Source of the DNA: Rhodocyclales bacterium
GTDB taxonomy: Bacteria; Pseudomonadota; Gammaproteobacteria; Burkholderiales; Rhodocyclaceae
Length of the DNA stretch: 64,000 nucleotides
Assembly: GCA_028292485.1 (NCBI GenBank)
Contig: JAQGMG010000004.1
Coordinates: 1-64,000 of the forward strand
Reading direction: 5' to 3'
The first letter of the stretch is position 1; the number at the start of each line of letters is the position of its first letter. Both the position numbers and the translations under genes were made by a program. Of this stretch, positions 16,069 through 24,825 are shown one piece after another. The notes under the pieces were generated by a model. It saw only the letters and a program-made list of their open reading frames with translations, did not search any database and was not told the origin of the DNA.

Positions 16069-17970
16069 ATGCCGCTGCTGACCCTCGATAACGCCTGCCT
16101 CGCTTTTGGCGATGTCGCCCTGCTTGACCATACCGAACTCGTGCTCGAACCTGGTGAGAAAGTGGCGCTGATCGGTCGCAACGGATCGGGCAAATCCAGC
16201 CTGATGCGGACCTTGGCTGGATTGGCCAAGCTCGATGATGGCACAGTGTGGCGCCAGCCCAATCTGCGCGTCTCCTACGTGGCACAAGAGCCGGATTTCC
16301 CGATGGACAAGGACATCTTTGCCACGGTGGCTGACGGGATCGGCGAAGCGGCGCGCCTGGTGGCGGATTACCACGCCGCGGCCCACGCCCTGGCGCATGG
16401 CGATGAAAGCGCCATGGACCGCATGTCAGACCTGCAGCACGAGCTTGACGCCACCAATGGCTGGGCCGTGCATCACAAGGTCGAGCAAGTGCTCGATCGC
16501 CTCAAGCTGGATGGCGATGCGATGGTGTCGAGCCTCTCCGGCGGCGGCGTCAAACGTGTCGCCCTGGCGCGTGCTTTGGCCGCCGAGCCGGATCTGCTAT
16601 TGCTCGATGAGCCGACCAATCACCTCGACATCGCTGCGATCAGCTGGCTCGAAGAACTCATCAAGAGTTTTCGTGGCGGCGTGGTCGTCATCACCCATGA
16701 CCGCTCGTTCATGGACGCCATCTCCACGCGCATCGTCGAGCTCGATCGCGGCACACTCATGAGCTTTCCGGGCAGCTTCTCGGCCTACCAGCTGCGCAAG
16801 GCCGAGATGCTGGAAATCGAAGCCAAGATGAATTCGGAGTTCGACAAGATCCTCGCGCAGGAGGAAGTGTGGATTCGCAAGGGCGTCGAAGCGCGGCGAA
16901 CGCGTAACGAAGGGCGTGTGCGCCGTCTCGAAGCGCTGCGTCTGCAACGCAGCGCGCGTCGCGACCGCATGGGCCAGGTCAATTTCCAGGTCGACAGTGG
17001 CGACAAGAGCGGCAAGCTGGTTGCCGAACTCGAAGGCGTCGGCAAGCAATATGGCGAGCGCTGGGTCATCAAGGATTTCTCGGCGCGTCTCATGCGGGGC
17101 GATCGCATCGGCTTTATTGGTCCGAATGGAGCAGGCAAGACGACCTTGCTCAAGATCATTCTCGGTCAGTTGCAGCCGGATGCCGGCAGCATCAAGCACG
17201 GCACGAAACAGGAGATCGCTTACTTCGACCAGTTCCGCACCGCGCTCGATCCCGAAGCGACTCTCGCCGAAGTCATCAGCCCCGGTTCGGACTACGTCGA
17301 GATCGGCGAAAGCCGCAAGCATGTGATCGGCTACCTCGGCGACTTCCTGTTCTCGCCGCAGCGTGCCCGTTCGCCAGTGAAGTCGCTGTCGGGGGGCGAG
17401 CGCAACCGCTTGTTGCTGGCGCGCCTGTTTGCAAAAGCCACCAATATCCTGGTGCTCGACGAGCCGACCAATGACCTCGACGTCGAGACGCTCGAGCTGC
17501 TCGAACAATTGCTATTGGAATATCCCGGCACCGTGTTTCTCGTCAGCCATGACCGGACCTTCCTCGACAATGTCGTGACGCAAACCATCGCTGCCGAAGG
17601 CGATGGCAAGCAAGGCATCTGGCGCGAATATGCGGGCGGCTACCAGGACTGGCTGCGTGTGACGAGCGCCGAGGCTGCTGCCGACAAGGCCGTGGCGAAG
17701 CCGAATGCAAAGCCTGCTGAATCGGCCAAGCCGGCCGTCAAGGTTGCCAAGCTCAGCTTCAACGAAAAGCGTGAGCTGGATGGTTTGCCGGCGAAGATCA
17801 AGGCACTGGAAGAAGAGCAGGCCAAGCTGCAGGCACAGGTGGCCGATCCAGTTTTCTACCGCGACAGCCCGGCAGAGGTGCCGAAGCTCAATGCGCGTTT
17901 GAGCGTGATTGATGAGGAGTTGCTGGGGTTGCTGGAGCGTTGGGAAACGCTGGAAGGCAAATCGAGTTGA
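16069..17970 (+). CDS. uup: ABC-F family ATPase Uup
   Basis: The 633-aa product is a cytoplasmic ABC-F protein with two nucleotide-binding domains and no membrane segments. NBD1 has GRNGSGKSS (about 37-45), the shortened signature LSGGGVKRVALARAL and LLLDEPTNHLDI. A linker rich in Arg (RKGVEARRTRNEGRVRRLEALR) follows. NBD2 has GPNGAGKTT (about 351-359), LSGGERNRLLLARL and LVLDEPTNDLDV. The C-terminus is a charged coiled-coil tail (after about 560) typical of Uup, which binds DNA or branched nucleic acid. Uup has been linked to precise transposon excision and to ribosome function. The start MPLLTLDNACLAFG agrees with the family. Confidence 0.95.
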   Translation: MPLLTLDNACLAFGDVALLDHTELVLEPGEKVALIGRNGSGKSSLMRTLAGLAKLDDGTVWRQPNLRVSYVAQEPDFPMDKDIFATVADGIGEAARLVADYHAAAHALAHGDESAMDRMSDLQHELDATNGWAVHHKVEQVLDRLKLDGDAMVSSLSGGGVKRVALARALAAEPDLLLLDEPTNHLDIAAISWLEELIKSFRGGVVVITHDRSFMDAISTRIVELDRGTLMSFPGSFSAYQLRKAEMLEIEAKMNSEFDKILAQEEVWIRKGVEARRTRNEGRVRRLEALRLQRSARRDRMGQVNFQVDSGDKSGKLVAELEGVGKQYGERWVIKDFSARLMRGDRIGFIGPNGAGKTTLLKIILGQLQPDAGSIKHGTKQEIAYFDQFRTALDPEATLAEVISPGSDYVEIGESRKHVIGYLGDFLFSPQRARSPVKSLSGGERNRLLLARLFAKATNILVLDEPTNDLDVETLELLEQLLLEYPGTVFLVSHDRTFLDNVVTQTIAAEGDGKQGIWREYAGGYQDWLRVTSAEAAADKAVAKPNAKPAESAKPAVKVAKLSFNEKRELDGLPAKIKALEEEQAKLQAQVADPVFYRDSPAEVPKLNARLSVIDEELLGLLERWETLEGKSS

Positions 17971-18274
17971 GTGGATTTCGGTATCTGCATTAACGCCGTC
18001 ATTCCGGCAAAAGCTCACTACTAGCCGTAAAAATTTGTTCGATGCAACACTGCCCTGAGTGGCGGGCACGAGGCGGCTACGGTTTTGCGTTCGTCTACGC
18101 GTCTTATTTATCCCGTTCGCACTGAGCGTAGCGCAGCGAAGTCGAAGTGGCGGCACGCGCCCCCATGCTTCGACTTCGCTGCGCTTAGCACGAACGGATT
18201 TTGTACCGGCGCCTAACTATCAAAATACGAATCTCACTCTTGTTGAATCGTGCGATGCCCGTCAGCTCAGAGCA
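17971..18274. other. Intergenic region carrying a palindromic repeat element
   Basis: The 304-bp gap between uup (plus) and a minus-strand gene contains no plausible gene. It starts with a short remnant (CGTCATTCCGGCAAAAGC) resembling the left arm of repeats at 32615 and 44260, followed by a separate long inverted repeat (18113..18197). No classic terminator with a T run follows uup. Confidence 0.6.
18113..18197. repeat. Long inverted repeat (REP/palindromic type)
   Basis: The left arm, CCGTTCGCACTGAGCG with AGCGAAGTCGAAG, is complementary to the right arm, CTTCGACTTCGCT with GCGCTTAGCACGAACGG, around a short GC-rich loop. Such elements are commonly found between genes in many copies in beta- and gammaproteobacteria. 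Here it lies between convergent genes and may also stop transcription from both sides. Confidence 0.85.
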
Positions 18275-19042
18275 CTAGCGTAAAAGCGCTGCGTACTTCG
18301 CTGGTACCTTCTCCAACACCGGCAGGCTGAGAAAACGTGGCAGATCGTCAGCTCGTCTACTTGGCGAGGGCCATCCCTGCACGAAATAGACGGTGTTTGT
18401 ACCGAGCGGATAGTTGGCGCAGGAGCCGCCCGCGACGCGTGAAAAATATACTTTTGACCCTTTGATCATCACGCGTTCGTCATGCCAGCCGCTTGCTGAA
18501 CGGTCACCCTTGTTCCATGGCTTGCGATGTTCCAGCACGGTATTGCGCTGAGTGATCTTGAGATTGATTACCACGCCGGGATTCTCTAGAGTCATGCGCC
18601 GGGCTTCATCTTGCCACCCAGATTGGGGGGCGCTCCGGGCGAATACAAACGATCTCTCCTGGTTTGCAATGGCGGTTTCAACCAGCTGTGCGGCTGGCGT
18701 GCAGCGCGTGATTTGCGCATTGATCGCATGACCGACTGTCGTCGGTGCAGGGGTGCACAAGTACAGCGTTGCCAAGGCTAAAGAGATCACGTAGCCGACA
18801 AGTATTTGCCATTGCAGTCGCGGCGTCAGTCTTGACCCTCGAAGGGTTGCACCGAGGGCCAAGCCTAGTACAAGCGCACCCGGACCCGTAACGAATATGC
18901 CGATCCGGAAGCCTTCAGTGAAACCCGGGTCGAGAGCGATTGGCCCGAAAATTCCTGCAATCAAGCCGGTTAGCCCGGGGATCAGCGTCCATTGCAGCAG
19001 CGACGGAATGCTGCGCTCATTGGCGGCTTCAGACACGCTCAC
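18275..19042 (-). CDS. Hypothetical membrane protein
   Basis: The 255-aa product has three predicted membrane segments in its first 115 residues (about 17-38, 48-68 and 78-97). A soluble C-terminal half follows, with QRNTVLEHRKPWNKGDRSASGWHDERV and VYFVQGWPSP. I do not recognise the family. It begins with GTG at 19042, inside the last codons of the upstream FAH-family gene (14-nt overlap), so it is probably its operon partner. Base composition is slightly lower in GC than the surrounding genes. Confidence 0.65.
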   Translation of the reverse strand: MSVSEAANERSIPSLLQWTLIPGLTGLIAGIFGPIALDPGFTEGFRIGIFVTGPGALVLGLALGATLRGSRLTPRLQWQILVGYVISLALATLYLCTPAPTTVGHAINAQITRCTPAAQLVETAIANQERSFVFARSAPQSGWQDEARRMTLENPGVVINLKITQRNTVLEHRKPWNKGDRSASGWHDERVMIKGSKVYFSRVAGGSCANYPLGTNTVYFVQGWPSPSRRADDLPRFLSLPVLEKVPAKYAALLR

Positions 19043-19730
19043 CGACCCGAATGGTGATCGTGCCGAGCTTGTCGATGCTGCCGACCATCACATCGCCGGG
19101 CACGACCGGGCCGACGCCAGCTGGCGTGCCGGTCAGGACGAGGTCGCCCGGCTGCAGCACGAACAAGCGCGAGAGTTCGGCGATGATCTGCGGTACGTTC
19201 CAGATCATCAGGTCGAGCGTTGCCTGCTGCTTTACTTCGCTGTTGACTGTCAGCTTGATGCTGCCGTCATGGATGTGGCCGACGCTCGATGCGGGGAAGA
19301 TTGTGCCGCAGGGGCATGACTCGTCGAAGCCCTTGGCGACGTCCCACGGCGAACCCTTGCCGGACAGCGCCTTCTGTAGATCGCGGCGTGTCATGTCGAG
19401 TGCCACCGCGTAGCCATATACATGACTCAGTGCATCGCTTTCAGCGATGTTGTGGCCGGTTGTGCCGATAGCGACGGCCAGTTCCACTTCGTAGTGAAAG
19501 TTCTCTGTGACGGCAGCATAGGCAATGGTGGCGCCATCCTGCACGATGGCATCGGTCGGTTTGGCAAAGAAGATTGGCGGTTGCTTTTCATCGTTGCCGA
19601 GTTCGCGGATGTGGTCGAGATAGTTGCGGCCGACGCAGTAGATGCGTCGCACGGGGAAGCGGGCATCCGTGCCGCTGACGGGCAGGCTCGTTGCGGCGGG
19701 TGGCGTGACGACAAAATCCTGGACTGACAT
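19029..19730 (-). CDS. Fumarylacetoacetate hydrolase (FAH) family protein
   Basis: The 233-aa product is a single FAH domain: IYCVGRNYLDHIRELGN at the start, metal-binding HYEVELAVAIG in the middle, then VYGYAVALDMTRRDLQ and DLVLTGTPAGVGPV near the end. Family members are Mg-dependent hydrolases or decarboxylases of acylpyruvates (FAHD1, fumarylpyruvate or acylpyruvate hydrolase type). The length fits these short forms. I chose ATG 19730 because AGGAG lies 6 nt upstream and the conserved domain starts soon after. The open frame reaches 20027 but overlaps the next gene. The precise substrate cannot be told. Confidence 0.9.
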   Translation of the reverse strand: MSVQDFVVTPPAATSLPVSGTDARFPVRRIYCVGRNYLDHIRELGNDEKQPPIFFAKPTDAIVQDGATIAYAAVTENFHYEVELAVAIGTTGHNIAESDALSHVYGYAVALDMTRRDLQKALSGKGSPWDVAKGFDESCPCGTIFPASSVGHIHDGSIKLTVNSEVKQQATLDLMIWNVPQIIAELSRLFVLQPGDLVLTGTPAGVGPVVPGDVMVGSIDKLGTITIRVGERV

Positions 19731-19755
19731 GCTGAGGCTCCTGGTAAATAGCGCT

Positions 19756-20685
19756 TCAGGGTAGCTCAAGCGCGCCGGTTTGTTGCAGGACTGCAATGGC
19801 GACACAGCTGACGAGAAACACTGCGGCATGCCAGACACACCATGCACGATGTGGCAGCTTGAGACGCCATGGCTTGACAGCAGAGAGGATGAAAGGCCGA
19901 CGGTCGCGCGGCTTGTGCACAAGGTGCAAGGCCGCAGCCTGATCCGCTTCGACGCGCTGGCGTCGTGCTTCGCGCACGGCCTCGGCGCGCGCCAGCGACC
20001 ATTCTGTCTCATCGATTTCGCGATCACCGTTCAGATCGAAACGGCGCAGCAGTTCCGGCTTGTCCTCTTTCCAGTCCGCCAGAACCTGCTTGACGGTTTC
20101 GCGTTCGGTTTGCGTGAGTGTTTCACCCTGTTGCGTGCGGAAGTTGCCGAGCACGAGCAGTGGCATGTGTTCTGTCAGGCACCAGTGTGTGTAGCGCATA
20201 TCGCCGCGCGTTTCGGTTTCACGCTGCGTCGTGTGCACCTCGGCACCCTGGGGGTCGATGACGCACTGGCCGCTCTTGTCTTCGAGCAGCAGACAGGCAT
20301 CGCTTTCATCCTGGCTCTCCGACCGCCATTGATCGTCATTGTCGCGTCGCTCGATGTGCAGGCGGTACCACAGCACGGGCATGCCGTTGAACGGGGAAAG
20401 CAGGGGAACGCCGGCCAGCGCGCGGCCACGCCCTTGCAGGGCGACGTAGCCCTGCGCTGCCGAATTGATGCGTGAAACGGGTGTGGCGCTGATGGTCTGC
20501 AAGACACGCAATGCGCCTAGCCAGGCGAAGAGGCTGACTGTGCCGAGCGACAGGACGGACAGCCATGCGCCAACGCCATCATGCGTATGCACGGCAAAGC
20601 CGATGAGGCAGGCCTGTATCCCCAAAGGCAGTGCTCGCACGGAGTACCGATGAAAGGACCAGGTTGGGGCGAGGGTGACGTTCAT
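19756..20685 (-). CDS. GIDE-domain membrane protein with an EF-hand-like motif, partner of LemA
   Basis: The 309-aa product has two N-terminal hydrophobic stretches and one C-terminal membrane segment, with a soluble domain between (PLLSPFNGMPVLWYRLHIERR and LLLEDKSGQCVIDPQGAEV) typical of GIDE/MULAN-like bacterial proteins. It also contains DLNGDREIDETEW, which fits an EF-hand calcium loop. The ATG at 20685 is preferred over a TTG seven codons upstream. Genes of this type are regularly found beside lemA, as here, and the pair is thought to act in the cell envelope. The eukaryotic homologue is a mitochondrial E3 ligase, but no RING domain is present here. Confidence 0.8.
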   Translation of the reverse strand: MNVTLAPTWSFHRYSVRALPLGIQACLIGFAVHTHDGVGAWLSVLSLGTVSLFAWLGALRVLQTISATPVSRINSAAQGYVALQGRGRALAGVPLLSPFNGMPVLWYRLHIERRDNDDQWRSESQDESDACLLLEDKSGQCVIDPQGAEVHTTQRETETRGDMRYTHWCLTEHMPLLVLGNFRTQQGETLTQTERETVKQVLADWKEDKPELLRRFDLNGDREIDETEWSLARAEAVREARRQRVEADQAAALHLVHKPRDRRPFILSAVKPWRLKLPHRAWCVWHAAVFLVSCVAIAVLQQTGALELP

Positions 20686-20758
20686 CGCGTCTCGACGAAA
20701 TGACAATGGCGTTCAGCTGTCCTCCGGCTGAAGGACGGCCGGGAGAGAGTCGAGGCTT

Positions 20759-21340
20759 TTATGCAGCGGGGCGAAACAGTGCTGCCATATCGACGTCTGT
20801 TTTCTCGCTCGCAGCGAATTCCAGCAATGCTGCTTCCTGAAAACCGAACAGGCGTGCAATCAGCAGATCGGGAAATTGTTCGCGGCCGACGTTCAGAAGG
20901 TTGACCGAATCGTTGTAGAGCTCGCGACGATCGGCAATGCCGTTTTCCAGCGTCGTGATGCGTGCCTGCAATTGCATGAAGTGTTCATTGGCGCGCAGTT
21001 CCGGATAAGCCTCAGCCACGGCAAACAGTCGTCCTGTGCTGGCGCGCAACGCAGCTTCCGCTTCACCTAACGCGCCCATGTCGCGTTGCTGGCTGGCGGT
21101 CTGTACCTGGCTGCGCGCTGCAATTACGCGTTCCAGTGTGGCCTGTTCGAAATCGCGATACTGACGGCACACCTCGACCAGTTTCGGCAATTCGTCATGA
21201 CGTTGCTTGAGCAGCACATCGATGTTGGCCCAGGCCTTCGCTACGGCATGCTTGAGTTGCACCAGCGTGTTGTAGATGAAGACGCCATAAAAAAGAACAA
21301 GAACCAGCACACCAAGAATGACAGCACTGCGAACACTCAT
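20759..21340 (-). CDS. lemA: LemA family protein
   Basis: The 193-aa product has one N-terminal membrane anchor (about 5-25) followed by a four-helix LemA core: YNTLVQLKHAVAKAWANIDVLLKQRHDELPKLVEV-type sequence (conserved N, W, ID and LL positions), LRASTGRLFAVAEAYPELRANEHF and ITTLENGIADRRELYNDSVNLLN. LemA proteins are membrane proteins of unknown biochemical function, often paired with GIDE or TPM-domain genes. Length and motifs are normal. It is the first gene of a two-gene minus-strand unit with the GIDE protein. Confidence 0.94.
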   Translation of the reverse strand: MSVRSAVILGVLVLVLFYGVFIYNTLVQLKHAVAKAWANIDVLLKQRHDELPKLVEVCRQYRDFEQATLERVIAARSQVQTASQQRDMGALGEAEAALRASTGRLFAVAEAYPELRANEHFMQLQARITTLENGIADRRELYNDSVNLLNVGREQFPDLLIARLFGFQEAALLEFAASEKTDVDMAALFRPAA

Positions 21341-21430
21341 GACTTCAGACTCCGATGTTGGTTGGCAAGCGGGAGAGTATCGGACGACAAGGGGTCAGGC
21401 GACACGGTCGTGCGATTGTAATCGGGCCCT

Positions 21431-21448
21431 CGGCGAACAAACTCGCCG
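21431..21448 (-). terminator. Possible weak hairpin downstream of the HDOD gene
   Basis: CGGCGA and TCGCCG form a 6-bp stem around a 6-nt loop, 14 nt beyond the HDOD gene stop. There is no T run after it, so it would be at best a weak or Rho-assisted terminator. Confidence 0.25.
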
Positions 21449-21461
21449 CGGGTCGGTCGCC

Positions 21462-22331
21462 CTAGCTTTCGTCCGGCTTGTCGCTCACCGTGTCGGTGGC
21501 CGGCGGCCAGAATTCTTCCGGAACGTCGAGTCGCTGCAGGACCTGTTCGAAGCTCAGGTGCAGGAGCCGCGCGATGGCCTGATAGTCATCGGGCAAGGCT
21601 GCATCATTCCAGCCATTGGCAGCATGGCGTGCGAGATTGTTGGCCAGCACGACGTTCTGCACACGCGGATTGTGCGCATTGCTATTGCTCATCAAGGTAA
21701 CCAGCAACTCGGGCAGACGCCAGGCCTGCGCCAGGGCGAGCTGGATGTCATGCATATTGAAACCGAAAATCAACTGTTGTGCCTTGGCGCTGCGCAAGCC
21801 CGGCGTGGCTTGCATGCGTTGCGCTACCTGCAGCATCAGTTCAGGCGCAAAACACCAGCATAGAATCTCTGCCGCGTCGTGCAGCAAGGCAGCGACGGTA
21901 ACTTCATCCACATCCATATCATGACGCAGGTAGGCCCAGTCGTAAGCATAGGTGGCAGCCTGACGGGCTCGCGAAATGACGTGGAGAACCCCGAGCAAGG
22001 AACGCGGGTGATTGCTCAGTTGTTCCTCGACCGTTGGCAGATCGGAAAATTTCTCGAAAAATGGCGTGATGCCCAGCATCATGATCGCCCGCTCGATCGT
22101 AGTGATGTCGTGGTTTTGCGCGCTGCGACGGTTGGCCTCGATATAGACGAGGACACGCAGCGTCATGAGCGGGTCTTGCAGCACGACCGTGGCGATGCGA
22201 CGCCCGCTGACGTTGTCTTCGTCGGTTCGCAGTTCCGTCAGCGCGCGCACGGTTCGCCGCAGCACCGGCAACTCGGTCTGGCTAAAGTACGCGATATAAC
22301 TGTCGATACTTGTCAGTGGCGCGTCAATCAT
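21462..22331 (-). CDS. HDOD-domain signalling protein
   Basis: The 289-aa product is one HDOD domain: IATVVLQDPLMTLRVLVYIEANRR at about 45-70, TTIERAIMMLGI, then VTVAALLHDAAEILCWCFAPE, the degenerate HD-type segment. HDOD proteins lack reliable phosphodiesterase residues and usually act as regulators of c-di-GMP, stress or motility signalling. The ATG at 22331 has GGAG 8 nt upstream. A GTG two codons further has poorer spacing. The gene stands alone, divergent from the AcuI-type reductase. Its partner is not evident. Confidence 0.9.
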   Translation of the reverse strand: MIDAPLTSIDSYIAYFSQTELPVLRRTVRALTELRTDEDNVSGRRIATVVLQDPLMTLRVLVYIEANRRSAQNHDITTIERAIMMLGITPFFEKFSDLPTVEEQLSNHPRSLLGVLHVISRARQAATYAYDWAYLRHDMDVDEVTVAALLHDAAEILCWCFAPELMLQVAQRMQATPGLRSAKAQQLIFGFNMHDIQLALAQAWRLPELLVTLMSNSNAHNPRVQNVVLANNLARHAANGWNDAALPDDYQAIARLLHLSFEQVLQRLDVPEEFWPPATDTVSDKPDES

Positions 22332-22556
22332 GGTCACAACTCCACATTTCCTGACAGGCTAACGGCATCTGCCGCCAAAATCTTGAGCAAATACCGGCCT
22401 TCCACTGCCAGCATAGCGCGCTGCTGGAATTTGTCGTGAGTGTCGCTACATACGACCGCAAGTCAGAATTCTTCAAACTTGCCCGAAAGGGTATGTCTAT
22501 AATCCGTCGCATTTGCTGCTGAACATGAACGTGTCACCCGAATCGATGGAGTTTGC
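22332..22556. promoter_or_regulatory. Divergent promoter region, HDOD gene / acuI-like gene
   Basis: This 225-bp gap between divergent starts must contain promoters in both directions. I could not assign promoter boxes or an operator with confidence. Confidence 0.35.
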
Positions 22557-23585
22557 GTGAAGCCATTCCGCGCTTTCATGATTGCGCAGGGAAAAGATAC
22601 AACCTCCAAGGCGGATACAACCCCCAAGGGCACCGTCTCGGGCAGCTTCGTGCAGTTCGACGAATCGCTGTTCGATGCCGGCGATGTACTGGTTCAGGTG
22701 ATGTATTCGAGCGTTAACTACAAGGATGCGCTGGCAGCCAGCGGGCAGGGCCGAATCGTCAAGCGCTTTCCCTGTATCGGAGGCATAGATCTGGCCGGGA
22801 TCGTGGTGCGCAGTGCCGCGCCGCGCTTCAAGCCGGGCGACAAGGTGATCGCCACCAGCTATGACCTTGGTGTCGCGCATCACGGTGGCTATGCAGAATA
22901 TGCTTTGGTGCCGGGCGGTTGGGTCTTGCCCTTGCCTGAAGGCCTGAGCATGTTCGAGGCAATGGCGCTCGGCACGGCGGGCTTGACGGCCGCCATGGCG
23001 ATAAGCCGCATGGAAGACAATGGGCTCAAGCCGGAGTCCGGCGCTGTATTGGTAACAGGCGCGACAGGCGGCGTTGGTAGCCTGGCTATCGACATGCTGG
23101 CTGGACGCGGTTATGAAGTGGTGGCTTTGACCGGCAAAACTGCGCAAACGGACTGGCTGCGAACGCTGGGCGCCACGCGGGTAATGTTGCGCGATGAATT
23201 GCCGAAAGATATAAAGCCACTCGACAAAGGTTTGTGGGCTGGCGCCGTTGACAATGTAGGGGGCGAACTATTGGCCTGGCTGTTGAGTACCGCCAGACCG
23301 ACCGGGGTGATTGCCAGTATCGGCCTTGCTGCCGGCACGGAACTGAATACGACGGTAATGCCCTTCGTGTTGCGCGGCGTCAGTTTGCTGGGTATAGATT
23401 CGGCCTACGCCGGGTTTGCCGTACGTGAGCGTGCATGGTCGCGCCTGGCGGCAGACCTGCGACCGCGTCATCTGGCAGAAATTGCAAGCGAGCAGCCTTT
23501 CGAAGCGCTGCCGCAGGTATTTGAAGAATTGCTGGCAGGGCGTGCCCACGGGCGCACCGTGCTACGTGTTGGCCAGCAGGACTGA
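22557..23585 (+). CDS. acuI: Acrylyl-CoA reductase-type MDR oxidoreductase (AcuI/YhdH)
   Basis: The 342-aa product is a zinc-free medium-chain dehydrogenase/reductase. VMYSSVNYKDALAASGQGRIV and PCIGGIDLAGIV match the AcuI/YhdH family, and the NADPH-binding segment is VLVTGATGGVGSLAIDMLA. These enzymes reduce toxic acrylyl-CoA to propionyl-CoA. I take the GTG at 22557 as start because GGAG lies 6 nt upstream. The next ATG would lose seven residues. The product is about 12 residues longer than usual because of a Lys/Thr-rich insertion near residue 15. Confidence 0.9.
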   Translation: MKPFRAFMIAQGKDTTSKADTTPKGTVSGSFVQFDESLFDAGDVLVQVMYSSVNYKDALAASGQGRIVKRFPCIGGIDLAGIVVRSAAPRFKPGDKVIATSYDLGVAHHGGYAEYALVPGGWVLPLPEGLSMFEAMALGTAGLTAAMAISRMEDNGLKPESGAVLVTGATGGVGSLAIDMLAGRGYEVVALTGKTAQTDWLRTLGATRVMLRDELPKDIKPLDKGLWAGAVDNVGGELLAWLLSTARPTGVIASIGLAAGTELNTTVMPFVLRGVSLLGIDSAYAGFAVRERAWSRLAADLRPRHLAEIASEQPFEALPQVFEELLAGRAHGRTVLRVGQQD

Positions 23586-23646
23586 TGGGCCATGAATATC
23601 AGGAAGCGTTGGCATGAATAAGCAAGTGAGCGAATGAGGATGGAAC

Positions 23647-24780
23647 ATGACTGAAGTTGCCGCGCAGTTGCCGCGTATCCTGATTGTCGACGACTCGCGC
23701 ATGGTCCGCGCGTCGCTGATCAAGCAGATCCGCGACAAATTCGATGTGCGCGAAGAAGTCGATGGCGAGGCCGGCTGGCAATCGCTGTTGCTGGACCCGA
23801 CCATCGAAGTCGTCATTTCCGATATCGGCATGCCGCGCCTCGACGGTTTCGGTTTGCTGCAACGCATTCGCGGCTCGCGCCTGGCGCGCGTCAATTGTCT
23901 GCCGGTGCTGATCATTTCCGGCGAGGACGAGAACGAAGCCCGCATGCGCGCGCAGGAACTCGGCGCGACCGACTTCATCACCAAGGGCACGCCGCGCGTC
24001 GAATTGCTGGCGCGTCTCGAAGCGCTGGCCAAACTGGCACAGACGCGCCGCGAGCTCGAACAGAGTCGCGAACAACTCGTGCGTCGCAACCGTGGCGATG
24101 TCAGTGTCATGGTCATCGAAGTCGATCACTATGATCGTCTGTGCGAATCGTACGGCCACAGCGTTGGCCAGCTGGTGCACCGCAAGCTCTCCAAGCTGCT
24201 GTCTGCCAAGGTGCGCAAGGAAGATACGATCGCCCACCTGGCCGAAGGTCAGTTCGCCGTCATATCACCGTCGGCCGATCTGGATGCCTGTGGCGCATTT
24301 GCACTACGCCTGCGCCGTGCCATCGAAACGATCGTGATGACCTACAAGGAGCACCGTATTCGCGTGAGCCTGACGGTTGGTCTGGCCAGCGCGCATGGCG
24401 ATGCTTCCGTCTCGCTTGAACACCTGCTGCAAACCGCCGCACAGCGCGTGGCCGATGGCCGCAAACTTGGCGGCAATCGCGTGGTTTCAGAGTCGGGCGA
24501 AGTCACGGCCGATACGGTGGGTCGTTTCAGCCGCCTGGCAGTGAGCGTCGACCACGCCTTGACGCAAATCCGCACGGGTAGTGGCGATGAGGCGAAGAAG
24601 CGCTTGCGCGAGCTCACGCACACGCTCCTGCCGTTGCTGGAAATGATCGAGGCGGAGTATCACGTCGGCATGCCGATGGCCGAGCTCATCGAAAAAGCGC
24701 AGATCACCAACATCGATATGCACACTGCGGCGGCCTCGACCACCGTGGGTTCACGCACGGTGTGGCGTACGGGCGCCTGA
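23647..24780 (+). CDS. Response regulator with degenerate GGDEF domain
   Basis: The 377-aa product begins with a receiver domain (ILIVDDSRMVRASL, phosphoacceptor D59 in VISDIGMPRLDG, conserved Ser in IISGEDE, Lys in DFITKG). A coiled linker (LETRRELEQSREQL-like, about 135-155) follows, then a GGDEF-like domain. The active-site motif is replaced by EGQFAVIS, so it is unlikely to make c-di-GMP. It may bind GTP or act by protein contact. A helical C-terminus (LRELTHTLLPLLEMIEAEYHVG) follows. No histidine kinase is adjacent. The phosphorylation site is intact, so the input side should work. Confidence 0.88.
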   Translation: MTEVAAQLPRILIVDDSRMVRASLIKQIRDKFDVREEVDGEAGWQSLLLDPTIEVVISDIGMPRLDGFGLLQRIRGSRLARVNCLPVLIISGEDENEARMRAQELGATDFITKGTPRVELLARLEALAKLAQTRRELEQSREQLVRRNRGDVSVMVIEVDHYDRLCESYGHSVGQLVHRKLSKLLSAKVRKEDTIAHLAEGQFAVISPSADLDACGAFALRLRRAIETIVMTYKEHRIRVSLTVGLASAHGDASVSLEHLLQTAAQRVADGRKLGGNRVVSESGEVTADTVGRFSRLAVSVDHALTQIRTGSGDEAKKRLRELTHTLLPLLEMIEAEYHVGMPMAELIEKAQITNIDMHTAAASTTVGSRTVWRTGA

Positions 24781-24825
24781 TCAGCCGTAGCAATTCAATC
24801 GCAACAATTCCGCTGAATAAATCTG

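Noticed and set aside
19731-20027. N-terminal extension of the FAH-family protein
   Set aside because: The extension overlaps the GIDE gene and has no domain features. ATG 19730 has AGGAG upstream.
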